Source: Paramacrobiotus metropolitanus (lineage: Eukaryota; Tardigrada; Eutardigrada; Parachela; Macrobiotidae). From it: a stretch of 64,000 nucleotides of DNA. Location of the stretch: NCBI RefSeq assembly GCF_019649055.1, contig NW_026570244.1:1178001-1242000 (forward strand). Reading direction: 5' to 3'. The notes under the pieces were generated by a model. That model ran no database searches and was not told the origin of the DNA. It was given only the letters and a program-made list of their open reading frames with translations. The position numbers and the translations under genes are program-made. Of the stretch, positions 35,476 through 46,751 are shown in pieces. The first letter of the stretch is position 1; every line of letters begins with the position of its first letter.

Positions 35476-35987
35476 CCAAAATTCAAAATTAATGACGTCG
35501 ACTGAAAAGAGGCTGCAAGACTGCAGCGGGAGAGAACTTTGCTTTGATTAAGCGCTGCGCAGGGACCTGCCGCCTCGGGGCGGTTTGTCTAGCACTGGCA
35601 ACCGCATCGGCCGGGCGACATGCAGACATTCCACATTTTATTACCATCACCGTAATTTCTGATTTAAAAAAGACTTGCAGTAAAAGAAAGATTTGTTTAC
35701 AGTATTTTTCACGGTTTTCAAATTCTCATGCTGTTTACGTTAAACACTACTTATATTTTAGCAAGAACTACGACGTTCTGAACATCTCGATTCTCAACTT
35801 GTGCTGTTTTACACGACACGGTCTTGATTCGTGTGTGAAGTACAGAAGTGTAGACTGCTGTTATTTGCAGCTAATAAGTCTTCTGTGCGGACTTGCTGAT
35901 TTTGATTTGGCCCACTTGTTACGAGAGACTGTGGTGTGGATTGTCATTGGGGCGTATTGGGGCTTTGGTGATTCTGGAAGCCAGCAA
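35476..35987. promoter_or_regulatory. Divergent intergenic region, COPG-BORA (-) and FUN14 gene (+)
   Basis: 512 bases separate the two opposed start codons, so a shared bidirectional promoter is plausible. No TATA element stands out. Confidence 0.4.
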
Positions 35988-37217
35988 ATGAGCGACAAAC
36001 ATTGGAAAGCGGAAAGCAGCCGCTCTGTGGAAATGAGCAGAAGCGCGCGGGCTACGAACAGCGAAAACAGGAGCAGCTCTCTGGCAGCGACAGCCACCGC
36101 GTTGGCCGGCATGATTCCCGTGTCGGAGACGGTTTCTGGTCAGTTTGGATGGGCCAGTCGTAATTTTATTTATTGCAGTACTCGTATTATTGCTGCACAT
36201 AGCTATAAGTCTGCTTCGGAATATGAGGCTCGTTGATAAACGAAATGAAGCCTAATAAATTGTATCTGTATAGTATAGCGTGTCGTTGGATGTTGCAGGC
36301 GCCCTGGACAGTGTGCGCGCCCACATGGACGACGCGGGCAACGTGATCGTGCGGACGGGACGCCAGCTGCTGGATCCCGACGCGGAGGAGGGGGATGAGG
36401 AGGGCCCGCTGTCGCTGGTGGACCGCGCGCTGCACAGCCTGGCCACGGCCAGTCGCGCGCAGCAGATCACGGCTGGCGGCGCCACGGGGTGGTAGGCCAC
36501 GCGACAGACACACGCCGTGTAACTGCTGGTTGAATAACTGTTCAATCTGGCCTGTTCGTTGCAGGCTGTCCGGGTACCTCTTCAACAAATTCGGCCGACC
36601 GGTGATTTACATCATGGGCAGCAGTCTTATCGTCGTCCTCGTAAGTGACTGTCACTCAGTGCTGATTTAATAAGAACAGAATGCAGAAACTGTTAAAACC
36701 AGCGATATACGCAATACAGGAATGTTCCACGGTCAGATTTTTTTTGCAAACCGACTTCAAATTCGTGCTCAGCGCATCGAATAACTCTTAAGAAACGAGA
36801 TGTAGGCCATTTCACCACGTAGTTATTGAGGTCCAACAAATCCAAAATGCCGGTGAATAGCCAAGATGAGTAGGGAAAACAGTATTTTGTATTGCGTTGA
36901 ATGTTTGTGACGTGTGTGTGTAGTTCGCGGAGCATCTGGGCTACCTGACGGTGGACTGGAGCAAGTTCCGGCGCGACTACCACGCCGGCCGGCGCAACGT
37001 GGAGCAGCGCATCCGCGGTCTGGCGCAGATGGACGCGCAGCAGGCGGCGCGCCGCGGCGGCCGGCCCTGGCTGGAGAAGGTACTTATTTCAGCTGTTGAA
37101 CGTGTCGAGTGCATTAGCGTAACCGTGTGCTGGGCGCAGATCAAGGTGCTGGCACGGACCAGTCCCTACCTCAGCGGCGGATTCATCGGCGGCATCCTGC
37201 TGGGACTGGCCTCCTGA
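35988..37217 (+). CDS. FUNDC1: FUN14 domain-containing protein
   Basis: FUN14 proteins sit in the mitochondrial outer membrane; FUNDC1 acts as a mitophagy receptor and at ER-mitochondria contacts. Five exons: 35988-36138, 36299-36491, 36565-36640, 36924-37079, 37140-37217, exactly 218 codons (217 aa). The N-terminal ~100 residues are Ser/Ala-rich, then acidic (DPDAEEGDEEGP). The FUN14 domain follows: QQITAGGATGW at the exon 2-3 joint, LSGYLFNKFGRPVIYIMGSS (first membrane segments), LGYLTVDWSKFRRDY, and the diagnostic C-terminal SGGFIGGILLGLAS. The N-terminus lacks an obvious YxxL LC3-interacting motif of the kind found in vertebrate FUNDC1, so a mitophagy role is not assured. Assignment to FUNDC1 rather than FUNDC2 rests on family resemblance only. 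Confidence 0.85.
36700..36890. repeat. Dispersed intronic repeat, copy 1
   Basis: Lies in intron 3 of the FUN14 gene. It shares TTTTTTTTGCAAACCG, TGCTCAGCGCATCGAA and CACCACGTAGTTA-type words with the channel-gene intron at 53.66-53.88 kb. This points to a short interspersed repeat family. Confidence 0.6.
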
Positions 37218-37578
37218 CCGCTGACGCTCGGCGCGATACCAGTGTAATCTCTGATTAGTCCATGACTTGCGCTTGTGATCCGGCTGCTGCTTGGCCGCTC
37301 ATTGCTGGACAGTTGATTGCTGGGCATCATTGCACACGTCTGCCTCTGCCATTTATTTTGCTGTGTCTTCGGATTATGATACTTTATCATTTTTGTGCTG
37401 ACTGTTTACTGCGATAGTTCTATACTTCTGTTAAATTTTATTACTGTCCCGAATAAGGGAGGCAGAGAAATCTGGCAACAATAATGGCAAAATGTTGGCA
37501 GTGTTTGAAGAGGACTGATAGTGAGAATGAACAAATATATGAGAAAGACTAAGGAATACAGTAAATGTGGATTACACA
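37218..37578. other. 3'-to-3' spacer between FUN14 gene and F-box-like locus D
   Basis: The two genes converge here. No gene inside; AATAAG near 37450 is a weak poly(A) candidate for the + strand. Confidence 0.35.
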
Positions 37579-39289
37579 TTATCCATCTAGTCTTGCCGTG
37601 GCTGGCCCGAATAGGCTGTCCAGAGCGGCCATCGTCACCGGGCCGTGCTGCATCGCCGGCACCGGCCACTCCACATCCGGTTCCTCGACCTCGTATGACA
37701 ACACCAAACGCCAGGCAGGATTGCTAGATTCCGTGCTGCAGGGCAACAACACTTTCAGCCACTACAATTCTGATTATTTTTCTTAATTGTTGTGATTTAA
37801 TTTTATAATTTTGCCTACTTTTTTTGACTGGAAGCAATATAATAAGTGGAACGTTGAAAAACATGAGACCCACACTGCCAAAATCGTCTTCATCACGCCC
37901 CAGTAGCAACGGGCGTCCTTCAGCGGCAGTGAGCGCCAGTACTCCAGCATGACCTTTACGTTAGCGCTCATGTCGGACGACACCGCCGGCGCCAGGGCCA
38001 CCTCCACGGCCTGCACGACCACGTCCAGGGTGGCGTCCCTATCCCGGCAGCTGTCCAGGCGGAGGTCGGCCAGCCGGACGTCCACCGAGCGGCGCGTCCC
38101 ACCCCGAAAAGTATAAAGGTGCGATTCGCGCTGAGTCCCTCCGCGGCCGAACGAGCCGAAGACATCCTGCATGACGTAGTCGCGGAGAATCAACCGTCGA
38201 CACAGCGCCAGCAGCGGTCCCAGGCGGTGCAGTGGACCGCACCACGCGATGCAGACGGGGTCTTTGGCGCCGATCCCCACCGCCTCCAAGGCACGGTTCA
38301 TGCGCCAGCTGGAGCTGAGGTCGTGGTCGACGACGCAGTGCTGCAGGACGATGCGCGGCACCGACCCGCCGACGAGCAGCGGCAGTATGTAGCCTAGGAC
38401 GGTAATGTCCGCGGTGGCGCGGTTAAAGGTCGCCCGCGCCAGCCCCGGCGTCCAGTGACGCAGCGTCAGCGTCTGCACGTCGCCGGTTAAGCAGCGGAAG
38501 AGCGCGCGGCCCAGGCGGAACATATCTTCGGCGAGACTGTCGCTGGCGGGGCGCAGCCGGAAGTCAAAGGTCACGTGCTGGCGCAGTGCCGGACGCGTGG
38601 TCAACAGCGCGTTCCATGCCGGACTGACCCTATACACCCACGGAAATGAATGTACGGGTGCGAGATACACGGCCGGGACTGTCCTTACTGTACCTTCTTA
38701 GTCGGGCCCGGGTCTGCATGTCGACATGCTCCAGGATGCCCTCGACCATATCCAGGGACATAACGGCAAAGCTGACACCGCACGGCATTGCGGAGGACGC
38801 AGAACTGGCGCTAAACGTGACCTCTGGCTGATCCAGAATCCCGGCATCAACGGAACCATGCCCGTCGAGTCCCCAAACGTTTCCCTGACCAGCGTGAACC
38901 CGATCCCACAGCGAACGCCCCGGTGAATCGTGAAAGGGCGCGACCAGCTGCATCCGGTGCACGAGATGCCGGGCGCCGTCAGCTGGCGTCTGCACGAGGG
39001 CGAACTGTACCTGCCCGAAGCAGCAGAAGGACAGGATGGAGGCCGGCTGCAGCGTAAGGGGATCGCGGCGGCGATCGGCGCGTAACGCCACCAGCACCGG
39101 GCCGGCGTGGGGCGGGTGGACGTGGGGGAACAACGCCTGCAGGGGGAAGCAGCGCGGGGCCAGGCGCTCGCACCGGAAGTCCACGCTGACCTCGGCGCCG
39201 AAGCCGGATGTCTGCCGCAGGAAGCCCAGACACCACTGCTCTTCCCGGCTGTCGGGATGTCGCACCAACACAATGGGGACGCGAGCCAT
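37579..39289 (-). CDS. F-box-like family protein, intact full-length copy (locus D)
   Basis: Three exons: 39289-38694, 38629-37874, 37735-37579, exactly 503 codons (502 aa). The N-terminal part (EEQWCLGFLRQ, PVLVALRADRRRDPLTLQPA, QVQFALVQTP, VHRMQLVAPF) corresponds to exons 1-3 of loci A and C but is fused in one exon, so introns were lost here. At the exon 1-2 joint is the F-box-like segment: LDMVEGILEHVDMQTRARLRR and VSPAWNALL, split by a phase-2 intron (AG|GTACAG). The long second exon holds TLTLRHWTPGLARATF, PRIVLQHCVVDHDLSSSW and repeated RL-x-L-D/R-L words that look leucine-rich-repeat-like. The last exon (EWPVPAMQHGPVTMAALDS) follows the family's phase-2 intron. If the F-box is functional, it would be a substrate receptor of an SCF ubiquitin ligase; substrate unknown. 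Confidence 0.7.
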
Positions 39290-39338
39290 TCCCGCACTAG
39301 CTGCAACTTCGTATTGCTAGTCCGGGCCGCTCTTTATC

Positions 39339-39346
39339 CTATATAT
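39339..39346 (-). promoter_or_regulatory. TATA box of locus D
   Basis: TATATATA about 50 bases upstream of the ATG at 39289 on the minus strand, a normal distance for a core promoter with a short leader. Confidence 0.5.
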
Positions 39347-40528
39347 ACGAGTAGCGATTTGCGATGTCTCCCTTTATGGAACAATTACAAGATACCGCTG
39401 AATTATGTACTGACGCATTATTGACGCAATACCGTAATAGTTACTCTTTAGATGATTGTGTCTCTATTTACTTAGTTATTGACCAATATTAGGTACTTTT
39501 TAATATAATGATACTTAGTTTTTTCATATAATGTAATAATTTTTAGCAATATTTTTAATTGTTTAGCTTTTAATTGTGAAGATTTAACCTGCTTAGATCA
39601 AATTTGAACCGAGAACTGAAGCGAAGACGAGCAGTGTGCCTGAGCGTGCAATTGCTGTACGGTACTAACTTGTATTTTTTCAATTGACTCGTGAGTATTG
39701 TTTATTCTAATTTATTTGCCTTACATGAATTAAGAAGATAATTACTGGGTTTTAAAGTTTGAATTGAATGGCACTGGCTTGTACAAGTTGATAACAAAGC
39801 TGCTTCACTAGTAATTTTTACTCACCCGAAACGTGATGGGTGTAGCATTTACTGTGTACAGTGTACTGTATTGTTGATAGTTCTTTTACTTCTTTATTTA
39901 TTTTGATTTGATAATTATCGCAGTGTTAAACTGGCATTACTGTACTGCTACAAAAATTTACGTTAATAACGTATGTTTGTACATTCACGGTCTCACAGTA
40001 CCGTATTATAGTAATATCTATATAGATATAGATATTATTGTGCATTACATTATGTACATATGTATACGATACGAACACGGTGTATTTTACTTTCATATTA
40101 ATTTGTAACTCTTATAATATTTCTGTTAACTTTACACTTCCTGTGTCACACTGTATCTATTCTATATTAACTTTATCAGTGCGATGTAAAAGCGCTGGTG
40201 ATGGTGGGAAAACTTGAAAACGTGGCCTGTGCGAGTTACATAAATAATAACATTGCGATAATAAAATTAATTATTATTAATTATGTACTCAAAGTACTGT
40301 ATGTATCTATACTATATTAGTATTACAGAAGGAAATTACGAATCATGTTTGTTTCTGTAGCGGATAGCGGATCATAATGGGCATTAATAATGGCCATAAA
40401 GTAGTAGTTTGGTACTCGTACTTATTTTGATTTTATTATCGCAATGTTGACTGTTGTACATAAATTTACCTGCACTTTGCGAGTTTTAATTCTTATTTTT
40501 GCAGCTTCGAGTGCAGACTACAGATACA
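39347..40528. other. AT-rich intergenic DNA
   Basis: No exon recognised. The stretch ends at the target duplication of the hAT-type element. Confidence 0.45.
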
Positions 40529-40536
40529 GTGTACAT

Positions 40537-41786
40537 TAGTGTTGTGCTACTAAATAAAATTAAATAACGGCCATTTACTTAGTAAAAGTCCGCCTAATAT
40601 TAAAAGTCTAGCAAATAGTAAGGTTTTGGAAACAAAATAAGTAAAAGTAAGTAAATGTGCTGCCGGAATAGTAAAAAGTAAGTAAATATTAAGGTTTAGC
40701 GTTGACTAAATAAAAATCAATTACTAAATTATTTACTAATTCGTTTTATCTAGTGTTGTGCTACTAAATAAAATTAAATAACGGCCATTTACTTAGTAAA
40801 AGTCCGCCTAATATTAAAAGTCTAGCAAATAGTAAGGTTTTGGAAACAAAATAAGTAAAAGTAAGTAAATGTGCTGCCGGAATAGTAAAAAGTAAGTAAA
40901 TATTAAGGTTTAGCGTTGACTAAATAAAAATCAATTACTAAATTATTTACTAATTCGTTTTATCAAGCGTTATGTAAAATTGGCGTGTTAGCCGCCGCCT
41001 CTCGCAGGTAAAGTGAGTGTGCGCAGTAGTTGGCTGACAGCCTACCGCCCTAAAAAGCAGCAGTATTTACTTTTCAGTATGCGCCTGCATGGCTGTATAG
41101 CTCTATTAATGCATAAGAAAATTTTCTGCGCCATTTTCAGTACTTTTCAGCGCTTTGAAACTAACGCAATTCGACACTTTCAGTCCTAATTACATTTATT
41201 TAGTAAATTTACTTTAATTTAGTAAGTAAATGTCCTTGGAAAAATTGAAATAGTAAGTAAAAGTAAGTAAAAGTCCCGAGAAATTTTAAATAGTAAGTAA
41301 AAATAAGTAAACTTCCAAAAGCAGATAGTAAAAATAAGTATATTGGCAAGGACTTTTACTACCCAACACTAGTTTTATCAAGCGTTATGTAAAATTGGCG
41401 TGTTAGCCGCCGCCTCTCGCAGGTAAAGTGAGTGTGCGCAGTAGTTGGCTGACAGCCTACCGCCCTAAAAAGCAGCAGTATTTACTTTTCAGTATGCGCC
41501 TGCATGGCTGTATAGCTCTATTAATGCATAAGAAAATTTTCTGCGCCATTTTCAGTACTTTTCAGCGCTTTGAAACTAACGCAATTCGACACTTTCAGTC
41601 CTAATTACATTTATTTAGTAAATTTACTTTAATTTAGTAAGTAAATGTCCTTGGAAAAATTGAAATAGTAAGTAAAAGTAAGTAAAAGTCCCGAGAAATT
41701 TTAAATAGTAAGTAAAAATAAGTAAACTTCCAAAAGCAGATAGTAAAAATAAGTATATTGGCAAGGACTTTTACTACCCAACACTA
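40537..41786. mobile_element. hAT-type MITE with 8-bp target duplication and internal duplications
   Basis: The element starts TAGTGTTGTGCTACTAAA and ends with the near-complement of TAGTGTTGGGTAGTAAA. It is flanked on both sides by GTGTACAT (40529-40536 and 41787-41794), an exact 8-bp target-site duplication typical of hAT elements. Inside, a 214-bp unit is repeated twice in tandem (40537-40750, 40751-40964), then a 415-bp unit twice (about 40957-41371 and 41372-41786). Copies are essentially identical. The interior is rich in GTAAGTAAA. No transposase is encoded. Confidence 0.9.
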
Positions 41787-41794
41787 GTGTACAT

Positions 41795-42699
41795 GTAGTG
41801 CGTAATTCTTTAAAATCCGCATTTACGTACCCTACATTTCTTGTTGAAATCTCCCCGTGGAAATCGGAAATGGTTGATAAACAACAAGAATCAAAATCTC
41901 CAAACATTTTTGGTCAATATTCTTTACTGCAGGTGTGAAAAACGTTGATTGTATCGTGGTACTTACGATTAGGTACTACAAAAGTACGTTATACAACAGC
42001 ACGGTATTTCTTAATGATCTTTATAAGCCTTTCTGCGCTTAAAGAACTGCTCTGCAGTTTGTTTCAGCGCTGACAAGTAACTCTAGCAATTAAAAACTGT
42101 TATTTACTAGCCGAAAAATATAAAAAAAATGTAAATGCCAAACATTGTGGAAGCAAAAATTAAATCTTGTAACAATGTAACCGTAAGTTATAAATTTTGC
42201 AGGTTTTAATAGATTCCAGTGCTCAGTAGGTTATTATGCAGATGCACCGTTTTAGGCTTGAACGCCCCGCACAGAACGGAACTGTTCTCCCGGTCGGATC
42301 GAGATTACGCCGTGTTCTGCCGATGAAAAAGCCCATAGCAATAAAGCACTGCAAACCGATCGGCCCAGCCAAAGTGCGCCAATCACAGCGCTTCGTGCAA
42401 GCTGCAGGCTCCGCCCCGCGCAGCGTCTGTTTTGTTAGATTTTCGTACGGACTACGTAACACAAGCGCGAGAGAGAGAGACAGTGAGAGAGATAGCAGTG
42501 TAACGAGCAGAGTCATGTTTTCAAGCCAAACTGTGCTGTGCTAAATGGGACTGTGTGTTAAGTGAATGGCCAACGAGAAACCAAGGAGCTGTTGTGAAGC
42601 AGTGTCAGGGAATTTTGGGTGGATGATTCTGTGGGTGTTTTGATGATGCGTTGGTCTGAATTATCACGGTAGATTGTCGCGACATCTTGCTGCGGTGTG
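41795..42699. promoter_or_regulatory. SETD1 upstream region
   Basis: No gene. A GA-rich run (GCGAGAGAGAGAGACAGTGAG) near 42466-42490 resembles GAGA-type promoter sequence about 220 bases before the SETD1 start codon. Confidence 0.4.
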
Positions 42700-45600
42700 A
42701 TGGCGTCGTTCGAGGCCAGCGCGGACCGCCGTAAACTGCACAACTACAAGTTAATGGCGGATCCGCTGATCCATCCTGGTGCCAAGCAGAAGGTGTACCG
42801 TGTGGACGGGCTCATCGACAAGAGCTGTCGTCACCAGCATCTCTATGTAGGGCGTTTAGCAGGGCAGTGAGAGTGAGGGTCTGAGCAGTGATTGAGCCGT
42901 CTCATTGCAGGAGGAGGCGCTGACGGTGTCGGACCCGCGGAAGCCCCCCAGCGCCAAGTTCTGGAGCACGCCGTTCGCGCAGACGGTCAAGCTGCAGCCC
43001 ACGCACTTTGTGGTAAGTGGCAGTCCCTTCCCCTCGTCAGAAAACAGTGGGTAAGGGAGGGTTGACTGCAGATTGACGCCAACTACACGGGGAAGCCCCC
43101 CGACGTGCAGGTGCTCCTGGAGAACCTCAACGACAACTTACGCGAGGAGTTCCTGCGCGAGATGCTGCAGAAGACGGCGGGCAAGGTGGTGACGTTGACC
43201 ATTGGTTACCATCCTGTCAGTAGGAAGCACCTGGGCTTCGCCTACGTGGAGTTCGAGAGCGAGGAGGCCTGCGCTGCGTGCCTGCGCAACGTCAACGGAA
43301 AGTCCGTCATGGGCAAGGCCATCGCTGTTTCCAAGGACCCCATGGGTAAGGAAATTGGGGGAGTGAGAAATGAGCATGGTTTTTGATGGGCTGGGTTGTA
43401 GGGAGGAGGTACAAGGCGCTGCTGGAGGAGATCACCGCCGAGGCGGAGAAGCCCAAGGCGCCCCCCGCCCCGCCCCCCGCCGTCCCCCCGCCGCCGCCCC
43501 CGGCGCGCCCCGAGCCGCCCAAGGTGGAGCCCCCGCCGCCCCCACCCCCCAGCGTGCGCACTCCCCTGGGGCACACGCCCCTGGGGGCGCTGGGGGACGG
43601 GACGCCCTTCCGCTCGCCGGGGGCCTTCTCCCTGGCGTCGGCCTCGTCCTCGCGGCGCAGTGTGCCGTCGCTGGAGGAGCGCAGTGCGGCGTTCCACGCG
43701 CACCCCTTCGCCTCGCCCAAGGAGCACCTGCCCCTGCCCCCGGCCAGCACGCCGACGACGACGCAGCGACCCAGTCTGCAGGAGCGCATCCAGTCGCTGC
43801 TGAAGAGCGGCCGCGGGCCCTTCGACTCCATCGCCAGCAGTTTCGCCGACTCGGATGACGAGGCGGAGGAGAAGAAGCCCAAGACGGAGCCCGGTACGTG
43901 GTCATTTGCGCCGACTAAATGCAGAATTCAGTTTGTTTTTCACAGAAAGTAACGAGGCCCCCGTGAGCGAGGGGACCAAGCGGTCGCGGTGGGACCAGAT
44001 CCCTAAATCAGCGGTGAACAGTCTGAGCCACATCCCGCTGCCGCCGCCCGGCATCGTCATCATCAACACGCCGCGCGGCGTCGGCCCGTTCCCCGCGCCG
44101 GCCCTGGACCCCAAGAGCAACCTCCTGTCCAACCTCTTCCTCCACACCGGCCTCTACAATATGCAGTCGGCCCCCGAGGACCTGCGCGGCTTCTACGAGA
44201 ACTTCTTCCGCCCCATGATCAACCCCTACACGGTGCGCGAGGACAGTCGGCACCGCCTCAAGCACGATCTGCGCAGCGTGCTGGGCCGCGACGTCAAGAA
44301 GCGCGTGGTGGACTCGGTGGTGTTCAAGGCGGTGGACACGTGGCACGAGAAGAGCCACCGCGAGTACAACGAGAAGGTGGGAGAGTGGTTTGGTCTACCT
44401 ACCGAACGTACATGCTGTAATTTAATTGAAATTTAGATGTCGATTCGCGCCGTGCCGACGCTGCCCACGCAGGCGCCCCACGTCATCGACATCACCAACA
44501 CCGTCGACCAGATTCTCAAGGGCGAGACCATGTTCGCCGCGCACATGCGCGGCGGTGCGGGCGGATTCGGGCTGGGATTCCGCAACGCCATCCCCAAAAT
44601 GCCCTCCTTCCGGCGAATCGTACGTGGAAAAATTCGACACACACTTGAATATTTATCGTATATTTTTCTGATATATTTTGTAATTGATTGTGGTGATTAT
44701 TTTGCGGCGTTTGGTAGAAACCCCCGACGGTGACGGCTGACCAGGAGAACGAGCGGGAAGTGGCGGAGGCCAGTGAGAAGGCGCCGGCGGTGGAGACGGC
44801 CAAGGCGGAGGGCAGCGGCAGTGCGGAGGAGATGGCCACCGCGTCCAAGAAGCGCTCCAAGGCGGGTAAGGAGAAGTCGCGGAAGAAGGCCAAACGGGGC
44901 GAGGCCGAGGCGAGCCAGGAGAAGGTGAAGGAGGAGGCGGAGGTGTCGCCCCTGGCCGAGGAGACGCCCGCGGTGAAAACGGAGAAAGCCGATGTGATTG
45001 TCAAGAAGGAGATGGTGTCGCTGTTGTAAGTTCTCCTCGGAAAAACCAGCTCTTAATTCTGATTTTTAAATAAATAAGAATCGACGCCATAGCCAAAATA
45101 ATAGTGCGTAATTTAATGTTCGATAAAATAAAAAATAATGGTCCACGAAAATAATTTGATGTTAGGTTATGATGATGGATAAATACAGGAGTAATAATCG
45201 ATGTAGTATTAGTAGTAATATTCAGCGGAAATTGAATAACAATTTTTGAATAGGAAACCGCCGTTAGCGGAAGCCGCTGCTGCCTCGGCGGAGCGGGCGG
45301 CCTCCCTGCCCGACATCAAGAGCTTTGCTCAGCCGGCGGCGCCCAGCAGCGCGCCCGCCGTGCACCGCAGTATTTCGCTGGCGGAACCGGCCGTCGTCAA
45401 GACGGAGCCGGCGCCCCTGGAGGACATGGACACCGCGGACATCAGCCCCATCGACCTGCTGATCCGCGCGTCGGAGCTGATGAAGATGAAGGAGGAGAGC
45501 AGCAAGGGCAAGGGCCTCGGCGTCCTCACCGAGCACGAGCAGAAGCCGGCCTCCACCGCCGCCGCCATGAAGGCGCCCCTGGAGCCGCCCAAGGAGAAGA

Positions 45601-46751
45601 CCAAGCCCAAGCAGCCGCCCTGGCGCAAGATCCGCTTCCCGCCGCGCTCCGCGGAGCAGGAGGCGGCCATCCTGTACTCGGCGGTGGACGTGGGCATCGA
45701 CCACGAGGACCTGAGCTACCTCAAGTTCGTCAGCGACGAACTGCTGTCCAACGAGCACGGCCCGGCCTGGATCAACGTCTTCCACTGGGTGGACCATCCG
45801 CCCACCCTCCCGCCGGGCGGCGCCGCGCCCCCACCCGACGTCACCGAGGGCGGGTGCGCGCGCTGCACCCCGTACAAGCGGGTGACGCGGCGCATCCTGC
45901 ATTCGCGGAAGAACGCCACGGTGGACACGACGGCGTCGCTGGACAAGATCGAGCGGCTGTCGGCGCCCAACGCGGGCGGCCACGGCAAGTACAAGGTGGT
46001 GGGCGACGGCACGACGGGCGACATGGACACGCGGAAGGCCGTGGCCATTGAGATCCAGGAGAAGAGCAAGGGGAAGGGCGTGTCGGCGCGGCAGGCGCGG
46101 CTGAACAAGCGGCGCGTCATGTCGGATCTGGACTACACGTGCGCCGAGTGGGGCGTCGATCTGAGCGACATTGGCAAGTTCTACTCGCTGAAGGTGGGTT
46201 TGTTGATTATTCCTCGGTGCATCGTGCGTTAAATAAAGTTGCGATTGATCATTTAGCACGCGTCGAAGCGCGTCAAGTTCGGCCGGTCGCGCATCCACAA
46301 CTGGGGATTGTTCGCGCAGGAGCCCATCGCGCCGGACGAGATGGTGATCGAGTACATTGGCGAGAAGATCCGCGCCAACATCGCCGATCTCCGGGAGAAG
46401 CAGTACGAGCGGATGGGCATCGGCAGTTCCTACTTGTTCCGCGTGGACGACTACTCCGTCATCGACGCCACCAAGGCCGGCAACTACGCGCGCTTCATGA
46501 ACCACTGCTGCACGGTGAGTGATCTAACAGCGCCCCCGCCCGCGGGAGTCGATCGTAACGTCTGTCTTACCTTGCAGCCCAACTCGTACGCCAAGGTGAT
46601 CAGCGTGGACGGGCAGAAGAAGATTGTCATCTTCAGCAAGCAGCAGATCAACACCGGCGAGGAGATCACCTACGACTACAAATTCCCGCTGGAGGACAAC
46701 AAGATCCCCTGCCTCTGCGGCTCCCCCGGCTGCCGCAAGTTCCTCAACTGA
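42700..46751 (+). CDS. SETD1: SETD1-type histone H3K4 methyltransferase
   Basis: Catalytic subunit of a COMPASS complex, nuclear. Ten exons: 42700-42846, 42911-43012, 43072-43345, 43402-43893, 43946-44376, 44437-44619, 44718-45025, 45254-46193, 46257-46514, 46578-46751, exactly 1103 codons (1102 aa). N-terminus [12 protein letters not shown] and QKVYRVDGL is typical of SETD1. Exon 3 is an RRM-like domain ([30 protein letters not shown]). Proline-rich and then Lys/Glu-rich linkers follow. Exon 8 has the n-SET region ([20 protein letters not shown]) and a WDR5-binding WIN-like motif, GCARCTPY. Exons 9-10 form the SET domain ([54 protein letters not shown]) and post-SET (CLCGSPGC, end FLN). Oddity: NHCCTPNS has Ser where SETD1 proteins have a zinc-binding Cys. 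It is shorter than vertebrate SETD1A/B because the linkers are shorter. Confidence 0.93.
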
